Assembly: GCA_032358255.1 (NCBI GenBank)
Contig: JAULBX010028913.1
Span: 1 to 25,604 of the forward strand
DNA: 25,604 nt
From: Heterotrichella gracilis
Taxonomy: Eukaryota; Sar; Xanthophyceae; Tribonematales; Xanthonemataceae
Reading direction: 5' to 3'
Shown here: positions 11,183-19,293 of the stretch, in pieces
How positions within the stretch are numbered: position 1 is the stretch's first letter
Layout of the letters: each line of letters starts with the position of its first letter
The notes under the pieces: generated by a model
Told to the model about the DNA's origin: nothing
Databases searched by the model: none
Seen by the model: the letters and a program-made list of their open reading frames with translations, nothing else
Made by a program: the position numbers and the translations under genes

Positions 11183-14100
11183 ATGGAGGGCCTTATGCAG
11201 CGCTGGCCCCTGGTGGTGACCAACATACTCGATTACGCGGGGAAGTTCCATGCGGAGCAGGTGAGCCAGCGCCACCTAAACCCTAAACCCTAAACCCTAG
11301 CGCTGGCCACTGGTGGTGACCAACATACTCGACTACGCGGGCAGGTTCCATTTAGAGCAGGCGAGTCAGCGCCACCTAAACCCTAAACCTAAACCCTAGC
11401 GCTGGCCATTGGTGGTGACAAACTTACTCGACTACGCGGGGAAGTTGCACGCGGAGCAGGCGAGTCCATGTCACCTTGCCCTAAACCCTAGCCTACGTGT
11501 TGCGCAACCCTAAATCCTAGAGAAGGGTCCCTTGGCCACCTGTTGCGCGGTCCTCAACCCTAGCGCAGGGTCCCATGCCCACCTGTTGCGCGACCCTAAA
11601 CCATACCTCAGGGTCCTGTGGCCACAATCGCAGCTCCACAGCCCATCCTGCACACTGCAGCAACACAAAATCCTAGCCCAAGGGTCTGTGCGCGCTTGCG
11701 CAGCCCTCAACCCTATCCCAGGGTCCCCCCGTCCACTCATGTGGTCTCATCGCCTTGCAGGAGATTGTATCGCGCACCCCTGAGGGCTCCACCGAGACCT
11801 CCACCTATGGGGACATGCACCGCCGCTCGCGCCTGGCGGCACTGGCACTCAGGAGGTTGGGTGTGGGGTGAGTGTAACCCCTGTAAACCCTTGAAACCCT
11901 GGAGACGTGGAGGCTTACACCCTGATTTTCTTGACCCTTTGAAACGCTATGCCTAAACTCCATAAAACTCTAAACCCTACAGGGACATGCACTGCCGCTC
12001 ACGCCTGGCGGCACTGGCGCTCAGGAGGCTGGGCGTGGCGTGAGCACAGCCCCTGTGTGAACCCTCAAAACCCTAAATGCGTGAAGCCTTAGGCCTTGAA
12101 TCCCTTGCACATTTTAACTGTGAGCCCTAAATCATTACAACTGTAAACTGGGTGGGGACACGTACTGCCACTCACATGTGGCGGCATTGACGCTCGGAAT
12201 GCTGGGCGTGGGCGCGCAACCCTAGAATCCCTACATTATCCACCAAGTGCCTGGGCTTGAGCAGGACCCTAAATTTTCGGACCTGGACCCTTTTGGCAAA
12301 GTGCAGCGCCGCTCATGGTTGCCGTTAGCGTGCGAGAGACTGGGCGTGGGGGTGCGCGCAGCCCCGCAATCCCTAACCCCTCAACCCCCCTGCAACCCCC
12401 ATCATCACCTTTTTCTTGTCTTTGGCATGCATGTCTCATGTTTGTTTCCTCCCCTGCAGCCCTGGCGATGTTGTGGCCTCCCTGGCATGGAACACCGCCA
12501 GGCACATGGAGCGCTGGTTTGGCATCACGGGATATAAATCCCACCATATCTCACCACTTTAGCATGTTTCCAATGCTGGAGAGCGTCTCACATTCATCTC
12601 TTTCTCTTCTCTATGACAATTTTCTGACGTGTGGACGTATGTCCTCCCCTGCAGCCCTGGCGATGTCGTGGCCACCCTGGCTTGGAACACCGCCAGGCAC
12701 ATGGAGTGCTGGTTCGGCATCATGGGCCTGGGGGCGGTGTGCCACACCCTAAACCCTAGGCTGTTTGAGAAGGACCTGTCCTACATCATCAACCATGCGC
12801 AGGACAAGTACATCATGTGCGACAGCACCTTTGTGGGGGTGCGCACGATTACCCTAAACCCTACAGTATGCACAACAACGAGCCTAGCCAGCACGCCCAA
12901 TCCCTAATTATTGAGCCTAGGGTATTACCCCAAACCCTAGGCTGCTTGAGAAGGACCTTGGCCTACATCATCAACCACGCGCAGGACAAGTACATCATGT
13001 GCGACAGCACCTTTGTGGGGGTGGGTGCGCTGGCCCTAAACCCTACGGGATACAACTCAAGGCAAAACCCTGCACAACAGTGTGCCCAGCAGAAACTCCT
13101 TGATCCTGCGTACGGAGCCCTAGCATGCATGAAACCCTGCTTGTGGTATATAGTCAAGCACGCACAGGGTAAGAACTTCATGTGTGACAGTACAAATGGG
13201 CGTGCGCCTACCACCCACCACCTCACCACCTCCACTCCCCCTGCCTGTGCCACCTACTATACCCTGGCCACTTACCCACTAACCTGCCTGCGCCCATCCC
13301 ATCCCTCTTAATTCCCCCTGCCCGCGCCACCTCACCCCCCACCCCCCACCCCCCACCCCTCACCCGCAGTTGCTGGAGTCCCTTGCCCCCCACATCCCCA
13401 GTGTCAAGGGGTTCATAATAATGGCAGAGGAGAGGTACATGCCAAAGCAGTCGCCGCTGCTGTCCAGGTAAGGGTCGGTGGGATGGGGGCGCATTTCGGA
13501 GTACATACCATCTTTTTGGTGTAAATGCCATCCATTTTGTTGCAAATGAAAACAGGGAGCTGTGGTGTCAAAACCACCATGGTTGTCAGGATCGCGGCTT
13601 TATGCCCTTGGATACAATAAAGTTGTTATGTGGTGTAAGAAAGCGCCACTTTTTGTGTGCTGTTGTGGATGTGTGGGTCACTTTATGTCATAATATGTCC
13701 CTTTATGGGCTTTATTCAACCTACTTTTGGCACTTTGTGTCATAAAGCGCCGCTTTATGCCCTTTTCTTGATGCACTTTCCACGTTGTACCTATAAACTA
13801 GTATTTTCCCACAAGAAGGGCTTTCATTTACCAGGGTGTGTTTGCCTACCAAGCCTTGTCAACAGTCCTCAGTGGTTGAAAACCCTCTGTCCTTCGTACA
13901 CACAAAATATATATGCATGTGTGTGTGTATGTAGGAATAAATGTCAATCCTCTGTGATTGACAACCCTCAGTGGTTGAAAACCCTCTGTACTATACACAT
14001 ACAAAACATATATCTGCTTATTTATGTATGAAATCTGAATTTCAATCCTCTGTGATTGACAATTAAGTGTTATGCCAGGTGTTTCTGCTACGAGGAGCTG

Positions 14101-17100
14101 CTTGAGGAGGGAATCGGAACCCTAGAGGGTTTTTACTGGCAGGAGGTGGATGAGAACGCGGCTGCTGGGCTGTGCTACACCTCGGGGACAACCGGCAACC
14201 CTAAGGTACGGTACAGGGTTTAGGGCTAGGTTGGTTTAGGGTCAAAGGGTTTTCTGCATGGCGCTGGATGGGGCGCTGCTGGAGTGCATTACAACTTGCG
14301 GGCCATGAGTGGTTGCTGCTTGACGACTGGGTGGCTCGAAACCGCGCATTCTTTGGGCCCCCGAGGCGCTCCTGCCGTGCACAACATGCTCTTCTCCAAT
14401 CCCTATATCCTCCTTAAAGCTTGTTTCCTCAAGGCGTGTTCTACTCCCACCGCAGCAACTGCCTGCAGTCAATATCTGGGCTGCTGGACTCCATGACCCT
14501 CTGCAGTACCCCTCCCCAACCCCTAAACCCTCCCCAAAAACCATACCCTTGTCTGCAAGGCATGCTTTGCTCCCCTAAACCCTAAATTCCAAACTCTGAA
14601 CCCTTCCCCAACACCCTGTTTCCGCAGGGCGTGCTGTACTCCCACCGCAGCAACTACCTGCACTCGCTGCCTGCCCTGCTGGCCAACTCCATGGCCCTGC
14701 GAAGAAACCCTCCCCCTGTCTCCGCAGGGCGTGCTCCCCTCCCGCTAAACCCCAAACCCCAAACCCCCTTAAAACCCTTGTCTTTCCGCAGGGCGTGCTG
14801 TACTCCCACCGCAGCAACTACCTGCACTCCATGTCCGCCCTACTAGGGGACTCCATGGCCCTGCGCAGCTCCTCAAGTGTGCTTATGGTTGTGCCCATGT
14901 TCCACGCAAATAGCTGGGGGATCGTGTTTGCCGCTCCGCTGGTGGGGGCACGCCTTGTGCTGCCAGGTGGGTGGGTGTCCTGTAGGATAATGCTAGTGGG
15001 AAACCAAGTGGAACCCTGGCGGAAACATCAGAAAAACCTATTGGGGCGTGGCTGGTGCCCATTTTCCACGCAAACAGCGCCAGAAACCCCAACTTCAAAC
15101 CCTACCCAACCCAGAAAACCATAGTACCATACCATACACCCCGCAGGCCCATTCATGATGGTACCCTACACCCTTCACCCCGGAAAACCCTAAAACCCTA
15201 GAAAACCCTAACCCCTAACCCTACACCCCGCAGGTCCATTCATGATGGTACACCCTGTTGGAAGAGCATCGCGTCACCGCAACCTGCGGGGTACCCCGAG
15301 CGTGGCTAGGGCTCATGGACCACATGCAGCGCTAGATGGTACCCTACACCCTTCTTTCCATATACCTAAACCCTAGCAAACCCTAATACCAAACCCCGCA
15401 CCCCGCAGGCCCCTTCCTGGATGGCCCCAGCGTGTACACCCTGCTGGAAGAGCAGCGGGTAACAGCAACCTGCGGGGTTCCCACCGTGTGGCTGGGCCTC
15501 ATGGACCACATGCAGCGCCAGGGGGTGCGGCTGAACCACCTGCAGGTGATGTGCGTGGGGGGCAGCGCCTGCCCGCAGAGCGTGATCGAGGCGTTTGGCG
15601 GGTGGGGGGTGGAGGTGCGGCATATGTGGGGCATGACCGAGACCTCGCCGGTGGCCACGGTGGGGGGGATGAAGGTGAGGGCGGGGATGGTGGATGGGGG
15701 GGGGACATGAACGTGAGGGGTATGGGGTGGGGGAAGTGGGGGATGGAGGGGTTGGTGTGGTTGTGAGGGGCAAGGGATGGGTAGGGAATTCAGCGGGAAG
15801 TATAGGGAATTCAGAGGAAAGTCTTCACGCCTGCCGATGTAGGTGGTGCACGCTGCGGCAGGCTTCTGCTATCATTCTGTGGTCATTGCACATTGTGCAT
15901 TTGATAATACCACCCCCTCCATGTTGTAAAAATCTCCCACTATCCCTTGATATCTTTGGATGACCCTACTTAAGAACCCTCTTGTCTGCCACCACGGAGC
16001 ATCCTGGGATCCCTTGGATACACAGGGAGAGGCGTGTTTGACACCAAACCACAAACCCTACCTCTCACCCTACCCAAACCGTACCTCCCATCCTTGGACA
16101 ACCCTACCCAAAACCCTGGTGTCTGCCACTGCAGGGCACCCTTGGACCCCTGGACGCCCAAGGGGAGATGAACATTCGGCTGACGCAGGGGAGGCCCCAC
16201 ATGTTTTGTGACATGCGCATCGTGGATGACGGGGGGAAGCCACTGCCGTGGGATGGCAAGGCGTTTGGGAACCTGCAGGTCAGGGGCCCAATCGTGCTGC
16301 AGCAGTATTTCAAGGTGAGAACGGCATTTCATTTAGGTGGAAATTGATAGTGTTATAAATCATAAATTTGATTCAGGTAGCCAGGGGAGGAGTGTTCAAC
16401 TATAGGTAGCCAGAACACAAAGTTTTCACTGCACGAGTGTTATGAAAACCCCTGCTGCGTGATATTACCATATCCACCACCGGTTGACCAGCTTCTCACC
16501 TGCACTGTTTCATCATCCAGGGGAAGATAGCGGTGGATGCAGATCGGTGGTTTGACACGGGTGACGTGGCGACCATGGATCCCGGGGGCCACATGCGCAT
16601 CACCGACAGGGCAAAAGATGTGATCAAGTCGGGAGGGGAGTGGATCAGCTCCATCGAAATCGAAAACATTGCGGTCAGCCACCCCAAGGTGAGGAAGGGG
16701 ATGACCATCAAAATTCCAGGCAGAGTCACATCATAATCAGGATTATACTGATTGTTATGATCACAATCGAAAACATTGCGGTCAGCCACCCCAAGGTGAG
16801 GAGAGACAATTATATCACACTTGCAACGAGCCTGGCTTGGCTCCCTCAAGGGTAATAAGATCATAATAGTCCTATTAGTATCTGATTACTCTTGCTCCCT
16901 CTGTGACTGTCTTAAAACTCCTGTGGAAGCAAAATTTTAGTTACAATCCTAGCACCAGCCTTCCCACCAGGTACCCCGCAATGTAGAAACCAGGGGTTGC
17001 TATCCACCATCCCCCGTGCCACAGGGCACGGAGGCGGCTGTGATGTGCTAGGGTTTAGGGATTGGGGTTCAAGGTTTAGGGTGTAGGTATGTAGGATCTA

Positions 17101-17501
17101 GGATTTAGGGTTTATGAAAGCATTCCTTCCCCTCCGACTTGACGCAGGTTACTGAGGCGCCTGTGATGTAAAGCTCTAGGGATATTAGGGATTAGGGTTT
17201 AGGGTTTTATCCAAGGATTCACTCCCCTCCCAACTTGACGCAGGTCACCGAGGCGGCTGTGATCGGCATCCCCGACGCAAAATGGGGGGAGCGGCCGTTG
17301 CTCATCGTGGTCCCCGTAAAAGGCCACCCCCCCTCCAAGGATGAAATCCTAGGGTTCCTGTCGGAGCGGGTGGCCAAATGGTGGATGCCGGACGATGTGG
17401 AGTTTGTGGATGAGATCCCGCACACCGCCACGGGCAAGATCTACAAGCTGGTGCTCCGCCAGCAGTTCAAGGATTACAAGCCAGCTGCGGCACGGCTGTA
17501 G
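11183..17501 (+). CDS. Fatty-acyl-CoA synthetase (AMP-binding ligase), probably peroxisomal
   Basis: Ten exons join in phase: 11183..11260, 11761..11867, 12655..12838, 13370..13467, 14079..14205, 14792..14966, 15409..15674, 16135..16314, 16521..16688 and 17244..17501; total 1641 nt, 546 aa, a usual length for medium/long-chain acyl-CoA ligases. The enzyme makes acyl-AMP from fatty acid and ATP, then acyl-CoA. Motifs in order: [17 protein letters not shown] (about residues 96-102), P-loop [10 protein letters not shown] (189-198), [18 protein letters not shown] (331-337), WFDTGDVA (415-422), [15 protein letters not shown] (432-446) and the catalytic Lys in PHTATGK (K526). The C-terminus is ARL, a plant-type PTS1 variant, so import into peroxisomes for beta-oxidation is inferred. 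All introns are GT-AG. Nearly every exon is accompanied by partial copies in the neighbouring intron. For the third exon a second copy (12939-13020) has a better donor (GTGGGT against GTGCGC) but lacks the first half, so the full copy was chosen. Confidence 0.92.
11201..11462 (+). repeat. Three-unit ~100-bp tandem repeat: exon 1 end plus CCCTAAA tail
   Basis: Units start at 11201 (true exon 1), 11301 and about 11400. Each has the exon body from CGCTGGCC through GAGCAGG, then a splice-donor region. The first two also carry GCGCCACCTAAACCCTAAACC and a CCCTAAA run ending in CTAG before the next unit. In both echoes the donor GTGAGC has become GCGAGT, so they would not be used as strong donors, and the start codon is absent. 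Confidence 0.88.
11493..11735 (+). repeat. Tandem 40-50-bp repeats in ligase intron 1
   Basis: Loosely repeated units of the form GTTGCGC, then CCCTAA-like bases, then AGGGTCCC and GCCCACCT occur near 11498, 11543 and 11584, and a more decayed unit near 11690 (CTTGCGCAGCCCTCAACCCT). They are built around inverted CCCTA...AGGGT pairs. No coding meaning is apparent. Confidence 0.55.
11811..12365 (+). repeat. Exon 2 3' end with three progressively decayed echoes
   Basis: The true exon segment is 11811-11867. Copies lie at about 11981-12043, 12154-12213 and 12305-12356, all in the same orientation and about 150-175 bases apart. The first keeps GCTCACGCCTGGCGGCACTG and a GT after the exon end; the second and third lose more bases and the proper donor. 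The decay increases with distance from the true exon. Confidence 0.85.
12460..12531 (+). repeat. Echo of the start of ligase exon 3
   Basis: This copy includes the CCCCTGCAG acceptor and then CCTGGCGATGTTGTGGCCTC, matching the true exon from 12655. It ends after GGTTTGGCATCACGGG without a GT donor, running into ATATAAATCCC. It encodes a conserved AMP-ligase segment with one Met/Thr and other differences. It cannot act alone as an exon because no donor follows. Confidence 0.85.
12926..13203 (+). repeat. Two echoes of the end of ligase exon 3
   Basis: 12931-13026 repeats the true exon from AAACCCTAGGCTG through TTTGTGGGG and its donor, nearly base for base, with one extra base after GACCTTGG that shifts the frame. 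13140-13203 is a more decayed copy (GTATATAGTCAAGCACGCAC against CATCATCAACCATGCGCAGG; TGTGTGACAGTACAAATGGG against TGTGCGACAGCACCTTTGTG). The near copy begins at the CCCTA motif contained in the coding exon itself. Confidence 0.85.
13591..13764 (+). repeat. CTTTATG/CATAAAG repeats in ligase intron 4
   Basis: GCGGCTTTATGCCCTT (13593), CCCTTTATGGGCTTTAT (13700) and CATAAAGCGCCGCTTTATGCCCTT (about 13741-13764) repeat and invert the same word. The last forms a near-perfect palindrome with 9-bp arms and a CC centre. The region is AT-rich and contains no exon. Confidence 0.6.
13858..14064 (+). repeat. Two-unit ~98-bp tandem repeat in ligase intron 4
   Basis: CCTCAGTGGTTGAAAACCCT occurs near 13867 and again near 13966, and TCAATCCTCTGTGATTGACA occurs near 13944 and 14042, each pair about 98 bases apart. 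The second string has inverted CAATC/GATTG ends able to form a small hairpin. TG-rich and AT-rich linkers lie between. The array stops about 15 bases before the exon 5 acceptor. Confidence 0.8.
14424..14757 (+). repeat. Four echoes of the start of ligase exon 6
   Basis: Copies of the exon that starts at 14792 occur at about 14428-14510 (GGCGTGTTCTACTCCCACCG), 14551-14578 (only GCAAGGCATGCTTTGCTCCC), 14624-14702 (near-identical, CGCAGGGCGTGCTGTACTCC, through CATGGCCCTGCG) and 14724-14750 (CGCAGGGCGTGCTCCCCTCC only). The long copies stop at the same place as each other, just after the segment coding for Met-Ala-Leu. The true exon is the only one that continues to [11 protein letters not shown] and a donor. 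Confidence 0.87.
15145..15346 (+). repeat. Echoes of the start of ligase exon 7
   Basis: 15144-15171 holds the acceptor and first bases only (CCCGCAGGCCCATTCATGATGG). 15227-15345 holds a longer copy with GAAGAGCATCGCGTCACCGC, CAACCTGCGGGGTACCC and ATGGACCACATGCAGCGC, then a TAG where the true exon has CAG. The true exon starts at 15409. Both copies share ATGATGGTAC in place of CTGGATGGCC, so one was probably copied from the other. Confidence 0.86.
15962..16035 (+). repeat. Echo of the start of ligase exon 8
   Basis: ACCCTACTTAAGAACCCTCT then TGTCTGCCACCACGGAGCA matches the bases before exon 8 (ACCCTACCCAAAACCCTGGT, TGTCTGCCACTGCAGGGCA), and CCTTGGATACACAGGGAGAG matches the first coding bases. 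The acceptor GCAG has become CGGAG, so this copy is not a good splice target. Confidence 0.7.
16760..16806 (+). repeat. Echo of the end of ligase exon 9 with intact donor
   Basis: ATCGAAAACATTGCGGTCAG and CCACCCCAAGGTGAGGA repeat the true exon end at 16657-16694 exactly over about 37 bases, including the GTGAGG donor. It is the least diverged echo, so probably the youngest. It has no acceptor at its left edge. Confidence 0.88.
17026..17175 (+). repeat. Two echoes of the start of ligase exon 10, with TTTAGGG runs
   Basis: CACGGAGGCGGCTGTGATGT at about 17027-17046 and CGCAGGTTACTGAGGCGCCTGTGATG at about 17144-17169 match the true exon start (CGCAGGTCACCGAGGCGGCTGTGATC at 17240). Each is followed by a degenerate TTTAGGG run. 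Note that in this last intron the telomere-like motif is in G-rich orientation on the coding strand, opposite to most other ligase introns. Confidence 0.85.
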
Positions 17502-17606
17502 GCCCGGTAGAGTGGGTTTGTAGCTGCAGGACCGCTGCTTTAGATGTGCAGGAATCAGGATTATTAGGATACTGCACCTCAACTTCTCCTTGGTTGCGCA
17601 AATTTC

Positions 17607-17662
17607 GGATGAGATCCTGCACACCACCAGGGTGTAAGGAGTTCAATGTACTACAAGCCCTG
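17607..17662 (+). repeat. Echo of ligase exon 10 inside its own 3' flank
   Basis: GATGAGATCCTGCACACCAC at about 17608 matches the exon segment GATGAGATCCCGCACACCGC, and GGAGTTCAATGTACTACAAGCC at 17638 matches the later GCAGTTCAAGGATTACAAGCC, with the bases between deleted. This places an exon copy downstream of the stop codon, so the echo process is not confined to introns. Confidence 0.65.
17633..17637 (+). terminator. Possible TGTAA poly(A) signal of the ligase gene
   Basis: TGTAA is the usual polyadenylation signal in many chlorophytes. It lies 132 bases after the stop codon. A single five-base match is weak evidence. Confidence 0.3.
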
Positions 17663-18076
17663 TTGTAGCGCCTGACGTACACTGTAGGCTGGATGCTTGC
17701 TGATTACAGCTGCTGCCTGGGGTACTGCTGTTTTCAAGGTTGCGTTGTATAGGGCATGCACGCTGTTGGTGCACCTGCTGTCCTTCTTTTCCATTGCAAT
17801 TTTGGGGTGAGAGTGCGCACACTGTAGGGCGGCCAAGGCCAAGTTTCTCAATTTCACTTTCAAGCAGCAGCTTACACTTCTAGATGGGCTCTTGTGCCAG
17901 AGGTTTAAAGATTGCGAGGGATGGCCGCGGCTGGCATCGATGTCGAAGGCAGGCGTAGTAAGTAATTCTTGGTACATTTTCACTAAAATTCAGTTTTGAA
18001 ATGGACTGAATAACGCTACACCCAGGTTGGCTCCCTCTTGACTGTCTCAAACTTCAGTAAATTTCTCTTACAAATT

Positions 18077-18094
18077 AGAAAGAAAGAAAGAAAG
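18077..18094 (+). repeat. (GAAA)n microsatellite
   Basis: About four and a half AGAA/GAAA units in a row. Confidence 0.85.
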
Positions 18095-18229
18095 CGCCCA
18101 CAGGAGTCAGGCACAACACGCACAAACAGGGTTCATCCAAGAGTGCTCCTGCCAGGCGTCCTGGACCGGGTAACCCAGGCCTGGCCAGCCTGCCAGCCTG
18201 GTCTCCCGTCCAAGAATGTAATCCAAGCG

Positions 18230-18255
18230 CTTCGATTAAAGCGCTTTAATCGAAG
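18230..18255. repeat. Perfect 26-bp palindrome
   Basis: The 13-base half CTTCGATTAAAGC is followed directly by its reverse complement GCTTTAATCGAAG with no loop. It is preceded by CCAAGCG, which partly restarts the motif. It could be a dyad protein-binding site, a mobile-element end or an unstable hairpin; nothing around it identifies which. Confidence 0.9.
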
Positions 18256-19171
18256 ACTTCCAATTGATGCCACCACGGTGGTAGAAGTCCGTCAGTCTAC
18301 AGAAACGCCACAAGGAAGCCCATGTTTATGCATGCTTTTATAAAGTTTTATAAAGTTGATAGGGCGCAACTGTGGCATGCGCAGGCTGGATTGCTACCTG
18401 TACTATCATGCTGGTACAATCAACTCGGAGTATGATGCTGGAACGCATGCCATTTTTGATATTAGTTCAGCATTATTAATGTATACGCTCATAACATATA
18501 TAAATATACATATATATGTTCATGGTCACAATGTCATTTCCTGTCCATGATGCCACGGCTGCCGCACATATAGATCGCGGGATGGAAACAGAACCTCGGC
18601 ATGTGCCGGGACACACAGAATACTAATACCACAAAATTTGGCAAGCAAATTTGTGAACCTTATTGGAAACATTGTAAAAACAAGAGTGGAAAACGATACA
18701 CAGGCCCCCGAATGTGCGCTGTCCTTGAAACAAAGCTGGCAGTGTTTTAACAGTGACTGATGCCCAGGACTGCAATTCAGCTGAGTATATTTTAATTAAA
18801 AAAGGGCACACTGCCAAGGGGTGCCACACGCGCCGGGAGACCCTCCGACACGTGGCTCACAAAGAGGAGGATGGATAAAAGGGGGTGCATGCAACATGCC
18901 GTGGCACAACGTACTGACAAAAAAACAGAACAAGGAGTGGCAGTCAATAACTTGTTATATTGACACAATATGTTAGGCATGGCATCTCCCCAGGTGGGGA
19001 ACCAGGGGGGAACGTTGACGGACACAAAAACCCTCCACCTATATAGTGGGCCCACAACAGCGCTAAACTTCAATGTTGATGCACACAAAATCGGTTTGCA
19101 CTGTCCACCGCACTGTCACCTGCTTTGGGCAAAACAGGTTGGTGTTCATTTCCCAGGGGGTGCCGCTGCCC

Positions 19172-19293
19172 TGCCATCATGCAGGTGAATCCTCCTCTGG
19201 CACACATGAATCCTCCTCAGGTGGCGCTACAATGCCATCATGCAGGAAGATCCTCCTTGGGCACAGGTGAATCCTCCTAAGGTGGCGCTGCAT
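19172..19293 (-). repeat. Two-unit 61-bp tandem repeat at the 3' end of the membrane-protein gene
   Basis: TGCCATCATGCAGG starts both units, at 19172 and 19233, and each contains two AATCCTCC or GATCCTCC words and ends in GGTGGCGCT. The stop codon of the minus-strand gene (19277-19279) falls within the second unit, so the repeat spans the end of the reading frame and its 3' UTR. Confidence 0.8.

Larger units (their letters stand above)
17502..19276. other. Convergent intergenic region, no gene supported
   Basis: Holds the 3' flank of the ligase (to about 17790, which is the part copied to 25440), a (GAAA)n tract at 18077-18094, the palindrome at 18230-18255, an AT-rich TATATA stretch at 18480-18510, and bases next to the 3' end of the membrane-protein gene. 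Open frames in it lack recognisable motifs. Confidence 0.45.

Noticed and set aside
11276..11399. Chromosome end or true telomere
   Set aside because: The CCCTAAA runs are only a few units long, degenerate, interspersed with exon copies, and flanked by genes on both sides.
11201..11735. CRISPR-like array from regular repeats
   Set aside because: The repeats are exon-derived or CCCTA-based, without unique spacers, in a eukaryotic intron.
11532..11956. Plus-strand open frames in ligase intron 1 and over exon 2
   Set aside because: They run through tandem repeats and cross exon 2 in the wrong frame; the in-phase splice model accounts for the coding part.
12460..13026. Mutually exclusive alternative exons for ligase exon 3
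   Set aside because: The upstream copy lacks a donor and the downstream copy has a frame-shifting extra base and lacks the first half, so neither can replace the true exon.
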